64,000 nucleotides of DNA from Paenibacillus_AM sp052180255 (GCF_052180255.1 NZ_CP197466.1:2790001-2854000), one strand, 5' to 3'. Shown: positions 15,715-24,815, counted from the stretch's first letter. Notes: generated by a model from the letters alone, not told the origin. Made by a program: numbers and translations.

Positions 15715-16902
15715 CTAATTCCCTTTATATTGACAATCTCCTGGTTCCAACAATCGCAGCTCCGGAGGCATCGTACGTCCTAAAGTCCGATAATAAATCT
15801 CTTCATATTGCAACGTGATATAATCATTACAAAACGTTTGTCTCGCACGATAGAGACACGCTTCACGCACACGTTTATACAGTGCCTCATCTGTTAATAA
15901 GCGGACAGCAAACCCTGCCATCGCGTCCGTATCTCCAATCGATGCTAAGAATCCAGTATCCCCATGCGTAATCAGTTCTGGAATTCCACCTGCATTCGAT
16001 CCAATTGTTGGAACGCCACAAGCCATCGCTTCAAGTGCTACAAGACCAAAGCTTTCCTTCTCCGATGGGAGCAGCATGACATCTGCAAGTGAAATCACTT
16101 CAGCTACATCATCTTGTTTCCCACAAAAAATGACACGGTCTGAAATGCCTAGTTCCTTTACCCGATTGTTCACTTTGGACAATTCAGGACCTTCACCGAC
16201 GAAGAGAAGCTTACTCTTCACTTGCTGTTGGACCTTCGCAAAAATTTCAACAACGTCCATAACCCGCTTCACAGGCCGGAAGTTTGATATATGTATGAGC
16301 AATTTTTCATCCGGGTCAATGAAATTTTTACGCAATTCACTTACTTCACGCGGGTAATACACTCTTTTATCAACAAAGTTATAAGCCAAATCAATATCTC
16401 GATCAATCGCAAGTGATTCTCTTGTCTCACGAATTAAATCCGCAGAAACAGCCGTCACCGCATCACTTTTATTAATCGCAAAACGAATCAAATCCGAGAT
16501 CGATTGATCTTGCGCAAGCACTGTGATATCCGTACCATGAAGGGTTGTGACAACCTTAAGCTTATCTCCTACCATCTGTTTGGCCAGAATTGCACATACC
16601 GCATGCGGAATCGCATAATGGACATGAAGCAAATCTAAATTTTGCATCTGTGCAACTTGCGCAAGCTTACTCGCTAGAGATAAGTCATAAGGCGGATAGC
16701 GAAAAACATGATAGTCAGACACTTCTACTTCATGATAAAAAATATTTTTATCAAATTTCCCTAACCGAAACGGCATACTATGCGTAATAAAATGCACTTC
16801 ATGCCCTTTTTCCGCTAGTAGTTTGCCAAGCTCCGTCGCTACAACACCAGAACCTCCAAGTGTCGGATAGCATGTAATCCCTATTTTCAAAAATTGACTC
16901 AT
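15715..16902 (-). CDS. bshA: N-acetyl-alpha-D-glucosaminyl L-malate synthase
   Basis: This 395-residue GT-B glycosyltransferase (GT4 family) carries the N-terminal ITCYPTLGGSGVVATELGK loop, LLHVHYAIPHA, TTLHGTDIT, and the C-terminal donor-site motif PSEKESFGLVALEAMACGVP. BshA joins UDP-GlcNAc and L-malate, the first step to bacillithiol, the main low-molecular-weight thiol of these bacteria. ATG 16902 has AAGGA six bases upstream and sits one base after the bshB1 stop, so the two bacillithiol genes are coupled; the longer start at 16935 would overlap bshB1. bshC is not in the window. Confidence 0.95.
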   Translation of the reverse strand: MSQFLKIGITCYPTLGGSGVVATELGKLLAEKGHEVHFITHSMPFRLGKFDKNIFYHEVEVSDYHVFRYPPYDLSLASKLAQVAQMQNLDLLHVHYAIPHAVCAILAKQMVGDKLKVVTTLHGTDITVLAQDQSISDLIRFAINKSDAVTAVSADLIRETRESLAIDRDIDLAYNFVDKRVYYPREVSELRKNFIDPDEKLLIHISNFRPVKRVMDVVEIFAKVQQQVKSKLLFVGEGPELSKVNNRVKELGISDRVIFCGKQDDVAEVISLADVMLLPSEKESFGLVALEAMACGVPTIGSNAGGIPELITHGDTGFLASIGDTDAMAGFAVRLLTDEALYKRVREACLYRARQTFCNDYITLQYEEIYYRTLGRTMPPELRLLEPGDCQYKGN

Positions 16903-16903
16903 A

Positions 16904-17620
16904 TTATTCCTTCTCTCTTGATCCGAAGTAATCAAGAAACAGCGGCTGCTTCGTCACAAAACCTTCTGCAAATCGAACTCCACCTTGTTGTCCAAGCAGA
17001 TAATCTCTCGCTTCCACGCGCTCTATATAGCTCTGATTAAGCGGTGTTGCAACATAATCATTGCCTGAACCTGCAGGCTTAAATTGTGTTTGATAAGCCC
17101 GTAGTGAATTCTGCTTTTGCTCATAAAAAGCCGAGACATCTACAACTACATCTGCTTCATGCACATCATTAATGAAGTAAAAATACACTTCTGGGACTTG
17201 ATACGCTTCTAAATCTGGTGCATACTTGCGCAGTTTTGCATTAAATAACGCATCTTGAACGATTCGTGAACACATGATGTGGTCTGGATGACGATCTTCC
17301 CAATAGGGGGCGAATACAATAGAAGGTCGGTACTTTCGAATCTCTCGAGTCACCGCTTCAATATGCTCAGGCACCAATTGCAAGCCACGATCAGGCAAGC
17401 CCAGATTCGATCTCATGCTCAAATTAAGTATTGTAGCAGCATCATCCGCCTCTTGAATCCGTGACTGCACCGTACCATTCGATGACATCTCTGCATACGT
17501 TAAATCACAAATTCCTACTTTATAATTCGAAGCTGTATGCTTCGCAATCGTGCCACCCATACCAATCTCAGCATCATCTGGATGCGCACCAAAAATTAAA
17601 ATATCCAACTTCTCAGTCAT
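16904..17620 (-). CDS. bshB1: Bacillithiol biosynthesis deacetylase BshB1
   Basis: The 238-residue LmbE/PIG-L-type zinc deacetylase has the metal motif GAHPDDAEIGMGGT near residue 11 and the HPDH motif later (DRHPDHIMCSRI). It removes the acetyl group from GlcNAc-malate, the second bacillithiol step. It shares one base with the mgsA stop and is followed directly by bshA, giving mgsA-bshB1-bshA. The neighbour bshA makes this substrate much more likely than other LmbE substrates. Confidence 0.94.
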   Translation of the reverse strand: MTEKLDILIFGAHPDDAEIGMGGTIAKHTASNYKVGICDLTYAEMSSNGTVQSRIQEADDAATILNLSMRSNLGLPDRGLQLVPEHIEAVTREIRKYRPSIVFAPYWEDRHPDHIMCSRIVQDALFNAKLRKYAPDLEAYQVPEVYFYFINDVHEADVVVDVSAFYEQKQNSLRAYQTQFKPAGSGNDYVATPLNQSYIERVEARDYLLGQQGGVRFAEGFVTKQPLFLDYFGSREKE

Positions 17621-18036
17621 TAGATTTCACCCGGTTTATAAGTATCTTCAAGCGTTCTCCATGCTAAATCCCCACGTTCAACCGCTTTAATTAACAGTTC
17701 AGCCGTCGCTAAATTTGTTGCAACAGGAACGCCTATCACATCGCAAAGGCGCAATAAAGCAATAATATCTGGTTCATGAGGTTGTGCCATTAATGGATCA
17801 CGTAAGAAAATAATCAAATCCATTTTATTCTCAGCGACTAACGCACCAATTTGTTGATCTCCCCCAAGTGGGCCTGACATAAATCGCTTCACCGTTAATG
17901 CTGTGTTCTCCATAATACGAAGACCTGTTGTACCTGTACCAAACAAAGTATGCTTCTCTAACACATTCTCGTAAGCAATTGCAAAATCAATCATTTCTTC
18001 TTTCTTACGATCATGAGCAATAAGTGCAATATTCAT
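17620..18036 (-). CDS. mgsA: Methylglyoxal synthase
   Basis: The 138-residue enzyme converts dihydroxyacetone phosphate to methylglyoxal and phosphate, a bypass of lower glycolysis under phosphate limitation. The N-terminal IALIAHDRKKEEMIDFA, the phosphate-binding GTGTTGLRI, the GPLGGDQQIGA loop and the catalytic-region FLRDPLMAQPHEPDI are all present. It starts after GGAGGAG and overlaps the bshB1 start by one base. Bacillithiol helps detoxify methylglyoxal, so the grouping makes biochemical sense. A hairpin terminator at 18066-18102 separates it from dapB. Confidence 0.95.
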   Translation of the reverse strand: MNIALIAHDRKKEEMIDFAIAYENVLEKHTLFGTGTTGLRIMENTALTVKRFMSGPLGGDQQIGALVAENKMDLIIFLRDPLMAQPHEPDIIALLRLCDVIGVPVATNLATAELLIKAVERGDLAWRTLEDTYKPGEI

Positions 18037-18065
18037 CAGTAGCTCCTCCTATGATAACGAACACT

Positions 18066-18102
18066 AAAAAAAGGACAGAGGGCGCCTTATACGCCTTGTC
18101 CC
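18066..18102 (-). terminator. Terminator-like hairpin between dapB and mgsA
   Basis: GGACA/TGTCC arms with partial inner pairing (AGGCG/CGCC) followed by T7 on the minus strand. It may be partial, because the genes downstream show no obvious separate promoter. Confidence 0.7.
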
Positions 18103-18112
18103 CATTGTAAAC

Positions 18113-18916
18113 CTATTCAACAAAATGCTCAAACCCATAAATCATCCCAGTGTATGTCATCACCTTTTTACAAGCAACACTCACGCCTGGCATATAAGAC
18201 GATCTTTCATAGGAATCATTACGTATTTTCAAAGCTTGACCCGGGGCACCGAATATCACTTCTTGTTGGGCAAATACGCCTGGAAGACGTACACTATGTA
18301 TACGGAAACCATCATATAACGCACCACGAGCACCATCAATTATCTCTTCTTCGTTCACATTGCCCTGACGGAATTCACCACGGTTTTGAGAAATGATTTC
18401 TGCTGTTTTAATGGAGGTACCTGAAGGCGCATCCAACTTCTGATCACCGTGATACTCAATAATTTCAACATGTGGGAAATATTTAGCCGCTTGCGCAGCA
18501 AATTTCATCATGAGAATGGCACCAATCGAGAAATTTGGAGCAATCAGTCCACCAATCCCTTTTTCATGACAAAGCTTGTCCAACTCTTCGATCTGCTCAG
18601 GTGTAAATCCTGTTGTGCCAACCACTGGACGAACCCCATGCTTGATCGCAATTTCGGTATGAAGCACGGCGGATTGAGGCAATGTGAAGTCAACAAGCAC
18701 ATCCGCCCCACTCTCAACTAGTGCTAACTCCAGATCCTTCGTAACGGTAACACCACATGGCTTCATCCCTACAGCAACGCCAGCATCTTCCCCCTCTGTA
18801 GTACGATTAATCGCTGCTACCAATTCCAGTTCTGGATCATTTAATACCATCTTCACAACTTCACGGCCCATTTTGCCATAGGCACCTGCTACTGCAACTT
18901 TGATACACTTATTCAT
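18113..18916 (-). CDS. dapB: 4-hydroxy-tetrahydrodipicolinate reductase
   Basis: The 267-residue enzyme uses NAD(P)H in the lysine/diaminopimelate pathway. The N-terminal VAVAGAYGKMGREVV is the dinucleotide loop, VVGTTGF and LIAPNFSIGAILMM follow, and EIIEYHGDQKLDAPSGTSIKTAE contains the catalytic His and the substrate-binding Lys and Gly-Thr. Its start overlaps the upstream TPR gene by eight bases (ATGAATAA), showing translational coupling. In sporeformers the product also feeds dipicolinate. Confidence 0.95.
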   Translation of the reverse strand: MNKCIKVAVAGAYGKMGREVVKMVLNDPELELVAAINRTTEGEDAGVAVGMKPCGVTVTKDLELALVESGADVLVDFTLPQSAVLHTEIAIKHGVRPVVGTTGFTPEQIEELDKLCHEKGIGGLIAPNFSIGAILMMKFAAQAAKYFPHVEIIEYHGDQKLDAPSGTSIKTAEIISQNRGEFRQGNVNEEEIIDGARGALYDGFRIHSVRLPGVFAQQEVIFGAPGQALKIRNDSYERSSYMPGVSVACKKVMTYTGMIYGFEHFVE

Positions 18917-19451
18917 CTTTATCTGATTCCTTCCTATCGAGTCCCAAATATTGAGATAATTGTACTTGGTAATTATAAAGAAGCTCTTGCGCTAGCTCAT
19001 GTTCAGGTTCGAGCTTCAATGCTTCTTTTATCGCATTTATCGCCGGATAATAATCATTCAGTTCCACATACGCCTCAGCTAGCAGCAAGTAACCTTCGAA
19101 TAATAGCGGGTCCCACTCTAAGGCCTGTGTGATAAGCAGAATTGCGGTGTACGCAGATTCAGCGCTGCCATCTAAACCTAATTGAGCTTGCTTTACCAAT
19201 TCTTGTGCCTGTAGTCGCTCCACATGCAGACGGTACACTTCATTATCAGGTTCAAGCAGGGCAGCTTGATGTGCATACTGCCCTGCCTTCATTAACTTAT
19301 TACTCCGAAAATAAGTAATGGACAGACGGTAATACAAAGAAGCATTATGAGGATCACTTTGAATCGCTTTGTGAAACCAATCAATTGCTGCTTCAAAATC
19401 GCTTAATAGCAAAGATTCATATGCTTTTTTTATATGAAAATCACTTTCCAT
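18909..19451 (-). CDS. TPR-repeat protein upstream of dapB
   Basis: The 180-residue soluble protein is composed of about four tetratricopeptide units (for example AAIDWFHKAIQSDPHNASLY, AYVELNDYYPAINAIKEAL) and ends in an acidic tail. No enzyme motif is seen, so it is probably a scaffold of unknown purpose. ATG 19451 is chosen because GAGGTGG lies about six bases upstream; the open frame continues to 19556 without a site. It overlaps dapB by eight bases and follows the mazG-like gene. Confidence 0.7.
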   Translation of the reverse strand: MESDFHIKKAYESLLLSDFEAAIDWFHKAIQSDPHNASLYYRLSITYFRSNKLMKAGQYAHQAALLEPDNEVYRLHVERLQAQELVKQAQLGLDGSAESAYTAILLITQALEWDPLLFEGYLLLAEAYVELNDYYPAINAIKEALKLEPEHELAQELLYNYQVQLSQYLGLDRKESDKDE

Positions 19452-19518
19452 TACCATCCACCTCGACTCGCATGTGATATACTGGCTTGGGGGATGGTAC
19501 ATCATATGTAGCGGTCTT

Positions 19519-19851
19519 CTACTCGGTTCCCTTTTTTGTCCAACGATTCGCATCACGGGTACTGAACTTATGCATCACTTTATCATGTGCCTCTGTTAAA
19601 TCAATACCTAGCGAGTTTGCAAAGCAGATCGTAATAAATAATATATCTCCTAATTCCAATTCAATGGAATTTGCTTCTTCAGTCGTTTTTTTCGGCTTTT
19701 CACCAAATTCGTGATTCACCTCACGAGCTAGTTCACCCACTTCTTCAGACATTCGAGCTAACATCGCGAGTGGCGAGAAATAACCTTCCTTGTATTGGGA
19801 AATATATTGATGTACTTCTGTTTGCATATCTTGGAGTGTTCGTTGCGCCAT
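19519..19851 (-). CDS. MazG-like nucleotide pyrophosphohydrolase (YpjD type)
   Basis: The 110-residue protein is a single all-alpha NTP pyrophosphohydrolase domain. It has the metal-binding pattern EExxE (MSEEVGELAREVNHEFG) and a second acidic pair in IELELGDILFITICFAN. Members hydrolyse non-canonical NTPs or dNTPs to monophosphates. The position before dapB matches Bacillus ypjD. The ATG follows GGAAGGGTG, and a good sigma-A promoter lies at 19885-19913, making it the first gene of the dapB operon. Confidence 0.85.
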   Translation of the reverse strand: MAQRTLQDMQTEVHQYISQYKEGYFSPLAMLARMSEEVGELAREVNHEFGEKPKKTTEEANSIELELGDILFITICFANSLGIDLTEAHDKVMHKFSTRDANRWTKKGTE

Positions 19852-19884
19852 ATTTCACCCTTCCTTTACAACTTTCTACCCTTT

Positions 19885-19913
19885 ATGTTAACTGAAAGAT
19901 GAAAGGTTGACAA
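19885..19913 (-). promoter_or_regulatory. Sigma-A promoter of the mazG-TPR-dapB operon
   Basis: TTGTCA (19908-19913) and TAACAT (19885-19890) on the minus strand with a 17-bp spacer, ~35 bp before the start at 19851. Confidence 0.6.
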
Positions 19914-19937
19914 ATCATTTATCGAGGAGGACAACTG

Positions 19938-20807
19938 TTGACTCAGGCACCTTTATTTTCAAGACTTCGCAATCTTATACCGATCTCTCTAGGTACGGCT
20001 ATCTTTGCATTTGGTCTGCATTTCTTCGTTATTCCCAATAAATTGATGGAGGGTGGAGTAACCGGTATCGCCATCTTACTCAATTATATTTTCGATTTCC
20101 GTCCCTCTATTACTTCCTTACTACTCAACATTCCATTATTCGTTATAGGTTGGAGATATCTTGGACGCAACGCCATGTACTATACCATTTACGGTACGAT
20201 ATCATTATCCTTCTTCTTATGGATTATGGAGGTCCTAATCGGGCATGGTTGGCTTACACCCTTTTATACCGAGCATGACTATATTTTAGCCGCTTTGTAT
20301 GCCGGGGTTACGATTGGAACGGGACTTGGTATCGTATTTCGCTTTGGTGGTACAACTGGCGGAGTGGATATACTAGCCCGTATATATAGTAAAAAAGGCG
20401 GTCGAAGCGTAGGTCAGTTCATTTTCACATCTGATGTTATCATTATCGGATCTTCTCTCTTCTACATAACCTTAGACAAAGTACTTTATACCCTTGTAAC
20501 CGTATTTATCGCTTCACGCGTCATTGATTACATCATTGAGGGCGCGTATGAGGCCAAGGCATTCACCATTGTTACTACACATTCCGATGCCATTGCACAG
20601 CAAATCACCTCACAGATGGAACGTGGCGTTACTTTGTTCCATGCGCAAGGTGCTTATTCCAAAGAAGATAAAAAAGTCGTATACTGTGTCGTGTCTCGTT
20701 CAGAAATACGTGCTTTAAATGAAATTGTCCGAGCTATTGATCCTCGAGCCTTCATTATCATTAGCAATGTTCACGATGTGCTTGGTGAAGGGTTCAAGAT
20801 GGAGTAA
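19938..20807 (+). CDS. YitT-family membrane protein (DUF161/DUF2179)
   Basis: The 289-residue protein has about five to six membrane segments in the first ~200 residues, with the family motifs NKLMEGGVTGIAILL and FRFGGTTGGVDILARI, and a C-terminal soluble DUF2179 domain (GAYSKEDKKVVYCVVSRSE). Function of the family is unknown, though transport or sensing is often proposed. It starts at TTG 19938, with GAGGAGG seven bases upstream. It is divergent from the mazG gene; in Bacillus a YitT-family gene (ypjC) stands at this place. One of only three plus-strand genes here. Confidence 0.85.
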   Translation: MTQAPLFSRLRNLIPISLGTAIFAFGLHFFVIPNKLMEGGVTGIAILLNYIFDFRPSITSLLLNIPLFVIGWRYLGRNAMYYTIYGTISLSFFLWIMEVLIGHGWLTPFYTEHDYILAALYAGVTIGTGLGIVFRFGGTTGGVDILARIYSKKGGRSVGQFIFTSDVIIIGSSLFYITLDKVLYTLVTVFIASRVIDYIIEGAYEAKAFTIVTTHSDAIAQQITSQMERGVTLFHAQGAYSKEDKKVVYCVVSRSEIRALNEIVRAIDPRAFIIISNVHDVLGEGFKME

Positions 20808-20810
20808 ATC

Positions 20811-21707
20811 TTATTCCCAGCCTCTGTCCCCGCTCTTTTTACGCGTTTTTATCGTCGTTTGCTGCGATTGATACATTCGTACTGCCGCGTAAGCAAGTGT
20901 GAGTAATATGATCGAGCCCAGAAGTAATGTCCACAAAATGGGCTGCTCTGGAACATAGATCGGTGCAAGTGTTTCTTGATCTTCACGCTTAAATAAGATG
21001 TTCGTCTCTTTACGCAGATTTTCAATGTTCATGCTCAGTTCCATCATTTCATATGGATTCAGGCGCAGCTGCGCTTTGATCATTGTAAGAAGAGATTGAA
21101 CAGGCTTTAACGCTTCGGATTTTTTTGAGAGAATGATAGCTGGCTGTATTCGCAAGTAATGCTTGGTTAGATTTGAAAAAGCAGTTTCCGCTTCTGTTCT
21201 TCTGTCTGCCTTCACACTCGAGTAAAGCACTCTTAAATCATCCACAATAGCACCATAAGCTTCATTCCACAACGGATGGAGCTTATGTGTTAAAGCATCT
21301 GTCGCATAGCGCACCTGTGCCGCTGCTTCTATCCCACTTTCCGGTTGAAATCGAAACATACTGAACACATTTATCGCATGATCAATTGTCTGGATTAGAG
21401 CATCGATGCCTTCTGGGGTCGTCATTTCTTTTAACGGAACTTGCACGAGTAACCCCTGCATGGCCCGTAAATCTTGCAAAGTCGCAAGCGGATCTCCTTG
21501 CTCTGCTTTTTGGTACATCGTATCGCTTAACTTATTTAACTTCGTGAGATTGCTCTGCTGAGCTTCTGTCCCCCGTGTACGATTCACTTCAGATTTATCC
21601 TTTGAAGGTGCCTCTAAGGCTATGGCATTGCCCCAAACACCAAATAATCCAACTAACATCATGAAACAACAACAGACTGTACGTATTTTTCGCTGCAAAA
21701 AAAACAT
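20811..21707 (-). CDS. YpjB-like sporulation protein, membrane anchored
   Basis: The ~298-residue protein has an N-terminal signal sequence (basic MFFLQRKIR, hydrophobic core to ~residue 30), a long helical extracytoplasmic part rich in Gln/Lys/Glu and a C-terminal membrane helix (about 255-275) with a basic cytoplasmic tail. This architecture and its place next to the ypjA-like gene match Bacillus YpjB, listed as a sporulation protein without a known biochemical role. ATG 21707 is better spaced from GGAGGGA than the ATG at 21713. Family assignment relies on architecture plus synteny. Confidence 0.7.
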   Translation of the reverse strand: MFFLQRKIRTVCCCFMMLVGLFGVWGNAIALEAPSKDKSEVNRTRGTEAQQSNLTKLNKLSDTMYQKAEQGDPLATLQDLRAMQGLLVQVPLKEMTTPEGIDALIQTIDHAINVFSMFRFQPESGIEAAAQVRYATDALTHKLHPLWNEAYGAIVDDLRVLYSSVKADRRTEAETAFSNLTKHYLRIQPAIILSKKSEALKPVQSLLTMIKAQLRLNPYEMMELSMNIENLRKETNILFKREDQETLAPIYVPEQPILWTLLLGSIILLTLAYAAVRMYQSQQTTIKTRKKSGDRGWE

Positions 21708-21750
21708 GGACATTCCCTCCTCACAACAGTGTATGGAGGGCTGTCCCGTT

Positions 21751-22407
21751 TTAGACCTTCATTCGTTTACGTATTTGAATGTAAGCGATCGCTAGAATGA
21801 TGCTACATATACTTAAACTGATTGTAAACTTCTCAATCATACCCAGATGATCGAGCAATACTCTTGATAAACCTGGGAAAATCCCCTCGTGATAGTCCAT
21901 ATAATCATTCCACAATGTCCAAATGGCCACGCAGATGACAGCACCGATTCCATAACGATAGAACACCCCGTATAACAGTACCTCGAATACCATACCAAGA
22001 TGGGACACAATCAACATCCAGGATTGCCACTCCAGCGTATCTCCCAGCCATGCGCTTGCGAAAATCATCGATACTGCCCATATTCCGTATTTAACAGAAG
22101 TAATAATTGCAAACGCTTCAATAAATCCTCGCACCACGCGCCAAATACCTGCTTGCGGTGATGCTGCAGGAAATAGGAGATAAAGTAAGCTAAGCGTGTA
22201 AAACAAGCTCGCCGTCGGTGAATCCGGTACAAATGGCAAATACCATAAAGGCTTAGTCGCGGCGGTATCAACAAGCTGCCACCAGTACCAATAGTAACCA
22301 TAGACGGTGCCTATCAAATTGATCATGAATACCATCCACAGCATCGAACGGGTCATAAACAAAGCTCTGCTCCAAACCAAAAACACTTGCAAGTCTGTCA
22401 GCTCCAA
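21751..22407 (-). CDS. YpjA-like integral membrane protein (DUF1405)
   Basis: The 218-residue protein has about six hydrophobic segments and aromatic-rich loops (YGYYWYWWQL, WYLPFVPDSPTASLFYTLS), a hallmark of DUF1405/YpjA. The role is unknown. The longest frame starts at TTG 22407, directly behind AGGTGA, which is closer than ideal; a start a few codons in cannot be excluded. It lies between qcrC and ypjB exactly as in Bacillus, with only ~30 bp to the qcrC terminator, so its promoter is unclear and read-through is possible. Confidence 0.75.
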   Translation of the reverse strand: MELTDLQVFLVWSRALFMTRSMLWMVFMINLIGTVYGYYWYWWQLVDTAATKPLWYLPFVPDSPTASLFYTLSLLYLLFPAASPQAGIWRVVRGFIEAFAIITSVKYGIWAVSMIFASAWLGDTLEWQSWMLIVSHLGMVFEVLLYGVFYRYGIGAVICVAIWTLWNDYMDYHEGIFPGLSRVLLDHLGMIEKFTISLSICSIILAIAYIQIRKRMKV

Positions 22408-22433
22408 TCACCTGATCAATTGTATATCCCTGT

Positions 22434-22471
22434 AAAAAAACCTGACCGTATCGTCCTACAGTCAGGTTTTT
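22434..22471. terminator. Bidirectional terminator after qcrC
   Basis: CCTGAC/GTCAGG arms around a 14-nt loop, with A7 on the left and T5 on the right of the plus strand, so it ends qcrABC transcription on the minus strand. Confidence 0.85.
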
Positions 22472-22483
22472 GTTATCGTGTGA

Positions 22484-23356
22484 TTATTTTTTTTGCAAGG
22501 CCAACCATGTAACCATCTTGTCAATGTCCGCATCAGACAAACCTTTTTGTTTGTTAGCATCGTACTGTGCTGGCATTCCGCCGCTTGGAGTACCTTCTTT
22601 AACAATCTTCATGATTTCATCTTTCGAATGCTTATCACCGACACCAAGTAATGGAGGACCGGATTTACCTTTCAAATCTCCACCATGGCAAGCGATACAA
22701 GAAGATTTTTGGAATACTTCATATCCTGGATCATCCTTCGCTACGATTGCCAATTTCTTAGGTGCTTCTGTTTTATTGCCGCCACCAGCAGACGCTTTAG
22801 CCGCATTAAGTTCTTCTTCACGCTTGATATGTTCAGGAACAATACCTTTTTCCTTCAATTCAAGCTGATAGTGGTGCCAAGAGAATACCGTCAAATAAGT
22901 AACGGCTGCAAGAGTCACGAGCATAATGGAAGATGCAATAGGTCTTCTATAGAAGCGACGCTCTTTGCCCGTATCAAGGAACGGTGCAAGCATAAGTGCA
23001 CCAAACATAATACCTGGAACAAGCATCGTACCTACCACTACGAAATCACCAGACGCATACGGGTATTTCAACAATTGATACATAAATAGGAAGTACCAGT
23101 CTGGCATCGGAATAACAGTAGCTGTCGGGTTAGCTGGATAGCCTAGTGGTGCCGGATCGGACATTACCAAGCAAAGTACTCCGACTAATGCAACGACTGC
23201 AACCATCCACTCTTTTAAAAGAAAATTCGGAATAAATGCTTCCGACTTACCCGGATATGATGTGTAATCAGGTGGTGTTATAAAGCCTTTGCTTTTACGA
23301 ATACGGGAATCCCCGACATAAACGATTTTTTCGTTAGATTTAGGGCCATGTGCCAT
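22484..23356 (-). CDS. qcrC: Menaquinol:cytochrome c reductase cytochrome b/c subunit
   Basis: The 290-residue subunit IV-cytochrome c fusion is typical of Gram-positive bcc/b6c complexes. The first part has three membrane helices (around KEWMVAVVALVGVLCLV, the GTMLVPGIMFGALM region and SIMLVTLAAVTYL). The last ~90 residues form a class I cytochrome c with the heme motif CIACH and an axial Met in GGMPAQYD. It passes electrons from menaquinol to cytochrome c on the outer face. ATG 23356 fits AGGAG best. It is the last gene of qcrABC. Confidence 0.94.
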   Translation of the reverse strand: MAHGPKSNEKIVYVGDSRIRKSKGFITPPDYTSYPGKSEAFIPNFLLKEWMVAVVALVGVLCLVMSDPAPLGYPANPTATVIPMPDWYFLFMYQLLKYPYASGDFVVVGTMLVPGIMFGALMLAPFLDTGKERRFYRRPIASSIMLVTLAAVTYLTVFSWHHYQLELKEKGIVPEHIKREEELNAAKASAGGGNKTEAPKKLAIVAKDDPGYEVFQKSSCIACHGGDLKGKSGPPLLGVGDKHSKDEIMKIVKEGTPSGGMPAQYDANKQKGLSDADIDKMVTWLALQKK

Positions 23357-23374
23357 CTTAGTCACTCCTTTCTC

Positions 23375-24046
23375 TTATAGAGGTCCAGAAATACCTTGCT
23401 TACGAATCATAAAGAAATGTCCGGCAAGCAAAGCAAGTAGAACTGCTGGTAAGAAGAATACATGAAGTGCGAAGAAACGAGTTAACGTTTGAGCACCAAG
23501 AATATCTCCACCTTGCAGGAATGTCTGGATGTATGATCCTAGAAATGGTACTGAAGCTGCGATTTTAACACCAACCTGTGTTGCGAAATACGCTTTGTTA
23601 TCCCAAGGAAGCAAGTACCCCGTAAAACCAAGTCCAAGCATAACCATGAAAATAAGCATACCAACAACCCAGTTCATCTCACGAGGAGCTTTATACGAGC
23701 CGGTGAAGAATACCCGTAGAGTATGTAAAAACATCATTACGATTACTAAGCTTGCACCCCAGTGGTGCATACCACGAACAATAACACCGAATGCTACTTC
23801 GTGCTGAATGTAATCGACACTCGCATACGCGTTGATAACATCTGGCGTATAGTACATAGCCAGAAACATACCAGACAAAATTTGAATGGCCGTAATAAAG
23901 AACGTCAAGCCGCCAAAGCAATAAACAAAAGCTGAGAAATGATGGGCCGGGTTCACATGTTCAGGAACCTCATGATCGGCAACATCTCTCCACATTGGCG
24001 TGATGTCAAGACGTTCATCAATCCAGTTGTATACATTCTTAAACAC
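23375..24046 (-). CDS. qcrB: Menaquinol:cytochrome c reductase cytochrome b subunit
   Basis: The 223-residue protein is a cytochrome b6-type subunit with four membrane helices. Heme-ligating histidines occur in the paired pattern of the family (RGMHHWGAS and FLHTLRVF in the second helix area, FALHVFFLP and LLAGHFFM in the fourth). GYLLPWDNKAYFATQV is the conserved quinol-site segment. It starts at GTG 24046 behind GGGAGGC, 15 bp after qcrA. Together with qcrA and qcrC it forms the menaquinol oxidising complex. Confidence 0.95.
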   Translation of the reverse strand: MFKNVYNWIDERLDITPMWRDVADHEVPEHVNPAHHFSAFVYCFGGLTFFITAIQILSGMFLAMYYTPDVINAYASVDYIQHEVAFGVIVRGMHHWGASLVIVMMFLHTLRVFFTGSYKAPREMNWVVGMLIFMVMLGLGFTGYLLPWDNKAYFATQVGVKIAASVPFLGSYIQTFLQGGDILGAQTLTRFFALHVFFLPAVLLALLAGHFFMIRKQGISGPL

Positions 24047-24061
24047 TGATTAAACGCCTCC

Positions 24062-24607
24062 CTATTTCACTCTTGAATTGGCATGCAGCTCGCCAACATA
24101 TACAAATCCGTTTTCAATTTTGACCGTATACTCATCAAGCGGTGCCGAAGCAACTGCAAGCTGTTTACCATCAATTGTGTAATGCGCACCATGACAAGGG
24201 CATGAATACTGATCTTTCAATTCTGGATTACCATTAAAAGTAACCATGCAGCCTAAGTGCTTACAAGTTGGATTAAGTGCAAAGATCTTTCCATCCTTAT
24301 CCTTGGAAACCCAAGCTTCGAATTCAGGATCACTTTCGTACCATCCATCAACCTGGTGCATTGAGAATTTAAACGCTTTCGGTTCTGGTCCTACTTTCGC
24401 TTCCTCAACGACTTTTACCCATGTTGCTTTTGCTTTAGGCTTTAATACAGGATCTACCGCAAAACGAAGCATCGGTATGACTACACCTGCGGCCATAAAA
24501 GCGGTTGCGCCACCTAGCGTATAGGTAAGAAACTGCCGACGGGACACTTCGCGTCTTACGGGTTTCTTATCTTCCTGCTCGTCATTGTGATTGTTGTGCT
24601 CAACCAT
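24062..24607 (-). CDS. qcrA: Menaquinol:cytochrome c reductase Rieske iron-sulfur subunit
   Basis: The ~181-residue protein has a Tat-like N-terminus (SRRQFLTYTLGG) that remains as a membrane anchor and a Rieske domain with both metal boxes, CKHLGCM and CPCHGAHY, giving two Cys and two His for the 2Fe-2S cluster. It moves electrons from menaquinol to the cytochrome c part of QcrC. ATG 24607 is chosen because AGGGGGG precedes it and the length then matches known QcrA; the frame is open to 24661. The promoter at 24714-24742 drives qcrABC. Confidence 0.94.
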   Translation of the reverse strand: MVEHNNHNDEQEDKKPVRREVSRRQFLTYTLGGATAFMAAGVVIPMLRFAVDPVLKPKAKATWVKVVEEAKVGPEPKAFKFSMHQVDGWYESDPEFEAWVSKDKDGKIFALNPTCKHLGCMVTFNGNPELKDQYSCPCHGAHYTIDGKQLAVASAPLDEYTVKIENGFVYVGELHANSRVK

Positions 24608-24713
24608 TGTGTCGTTTTCCCCCCTAAACATTTGCTCGTGTAAGGTGACTAACCTTTTCATATTCTACGTCTCGTTCGACCTCATATTACACTTCATAAA
24701 CTAGGACATTATA

Positions 24714-24742
24714 ATAATAATCTACGACTTTTGGGTCGTCAA
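24714..24742 (-). promoter_or_regulatory. Sigma-A promoter of qcrABC
   Basis: TTGACG (24737-24742) and TATTAT (24714-24719) on the minus strand with a 17-bp spacer; TATAAT also occurs three bases further on. Confidence 0.6.
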
Positions 24743-24815
24743 TAATGTCAAGCTTTGATATTGACGCGGTTTCGGAACTATTCAGTAAATTTAACCGAAT
24801 TGTCACATCTGTGAT

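Noticed and set aside
24803..24814. TCACA-N2-TGTGA repeat after ypiF, considered as an Fnr/Crp or Rex site
   Set aside because: Spacing does not fit Fnr/Crp (N6) or Rex sites, arms are only 5 bp, and it lies ~60 bp on the wrong side of the qcr promoter.
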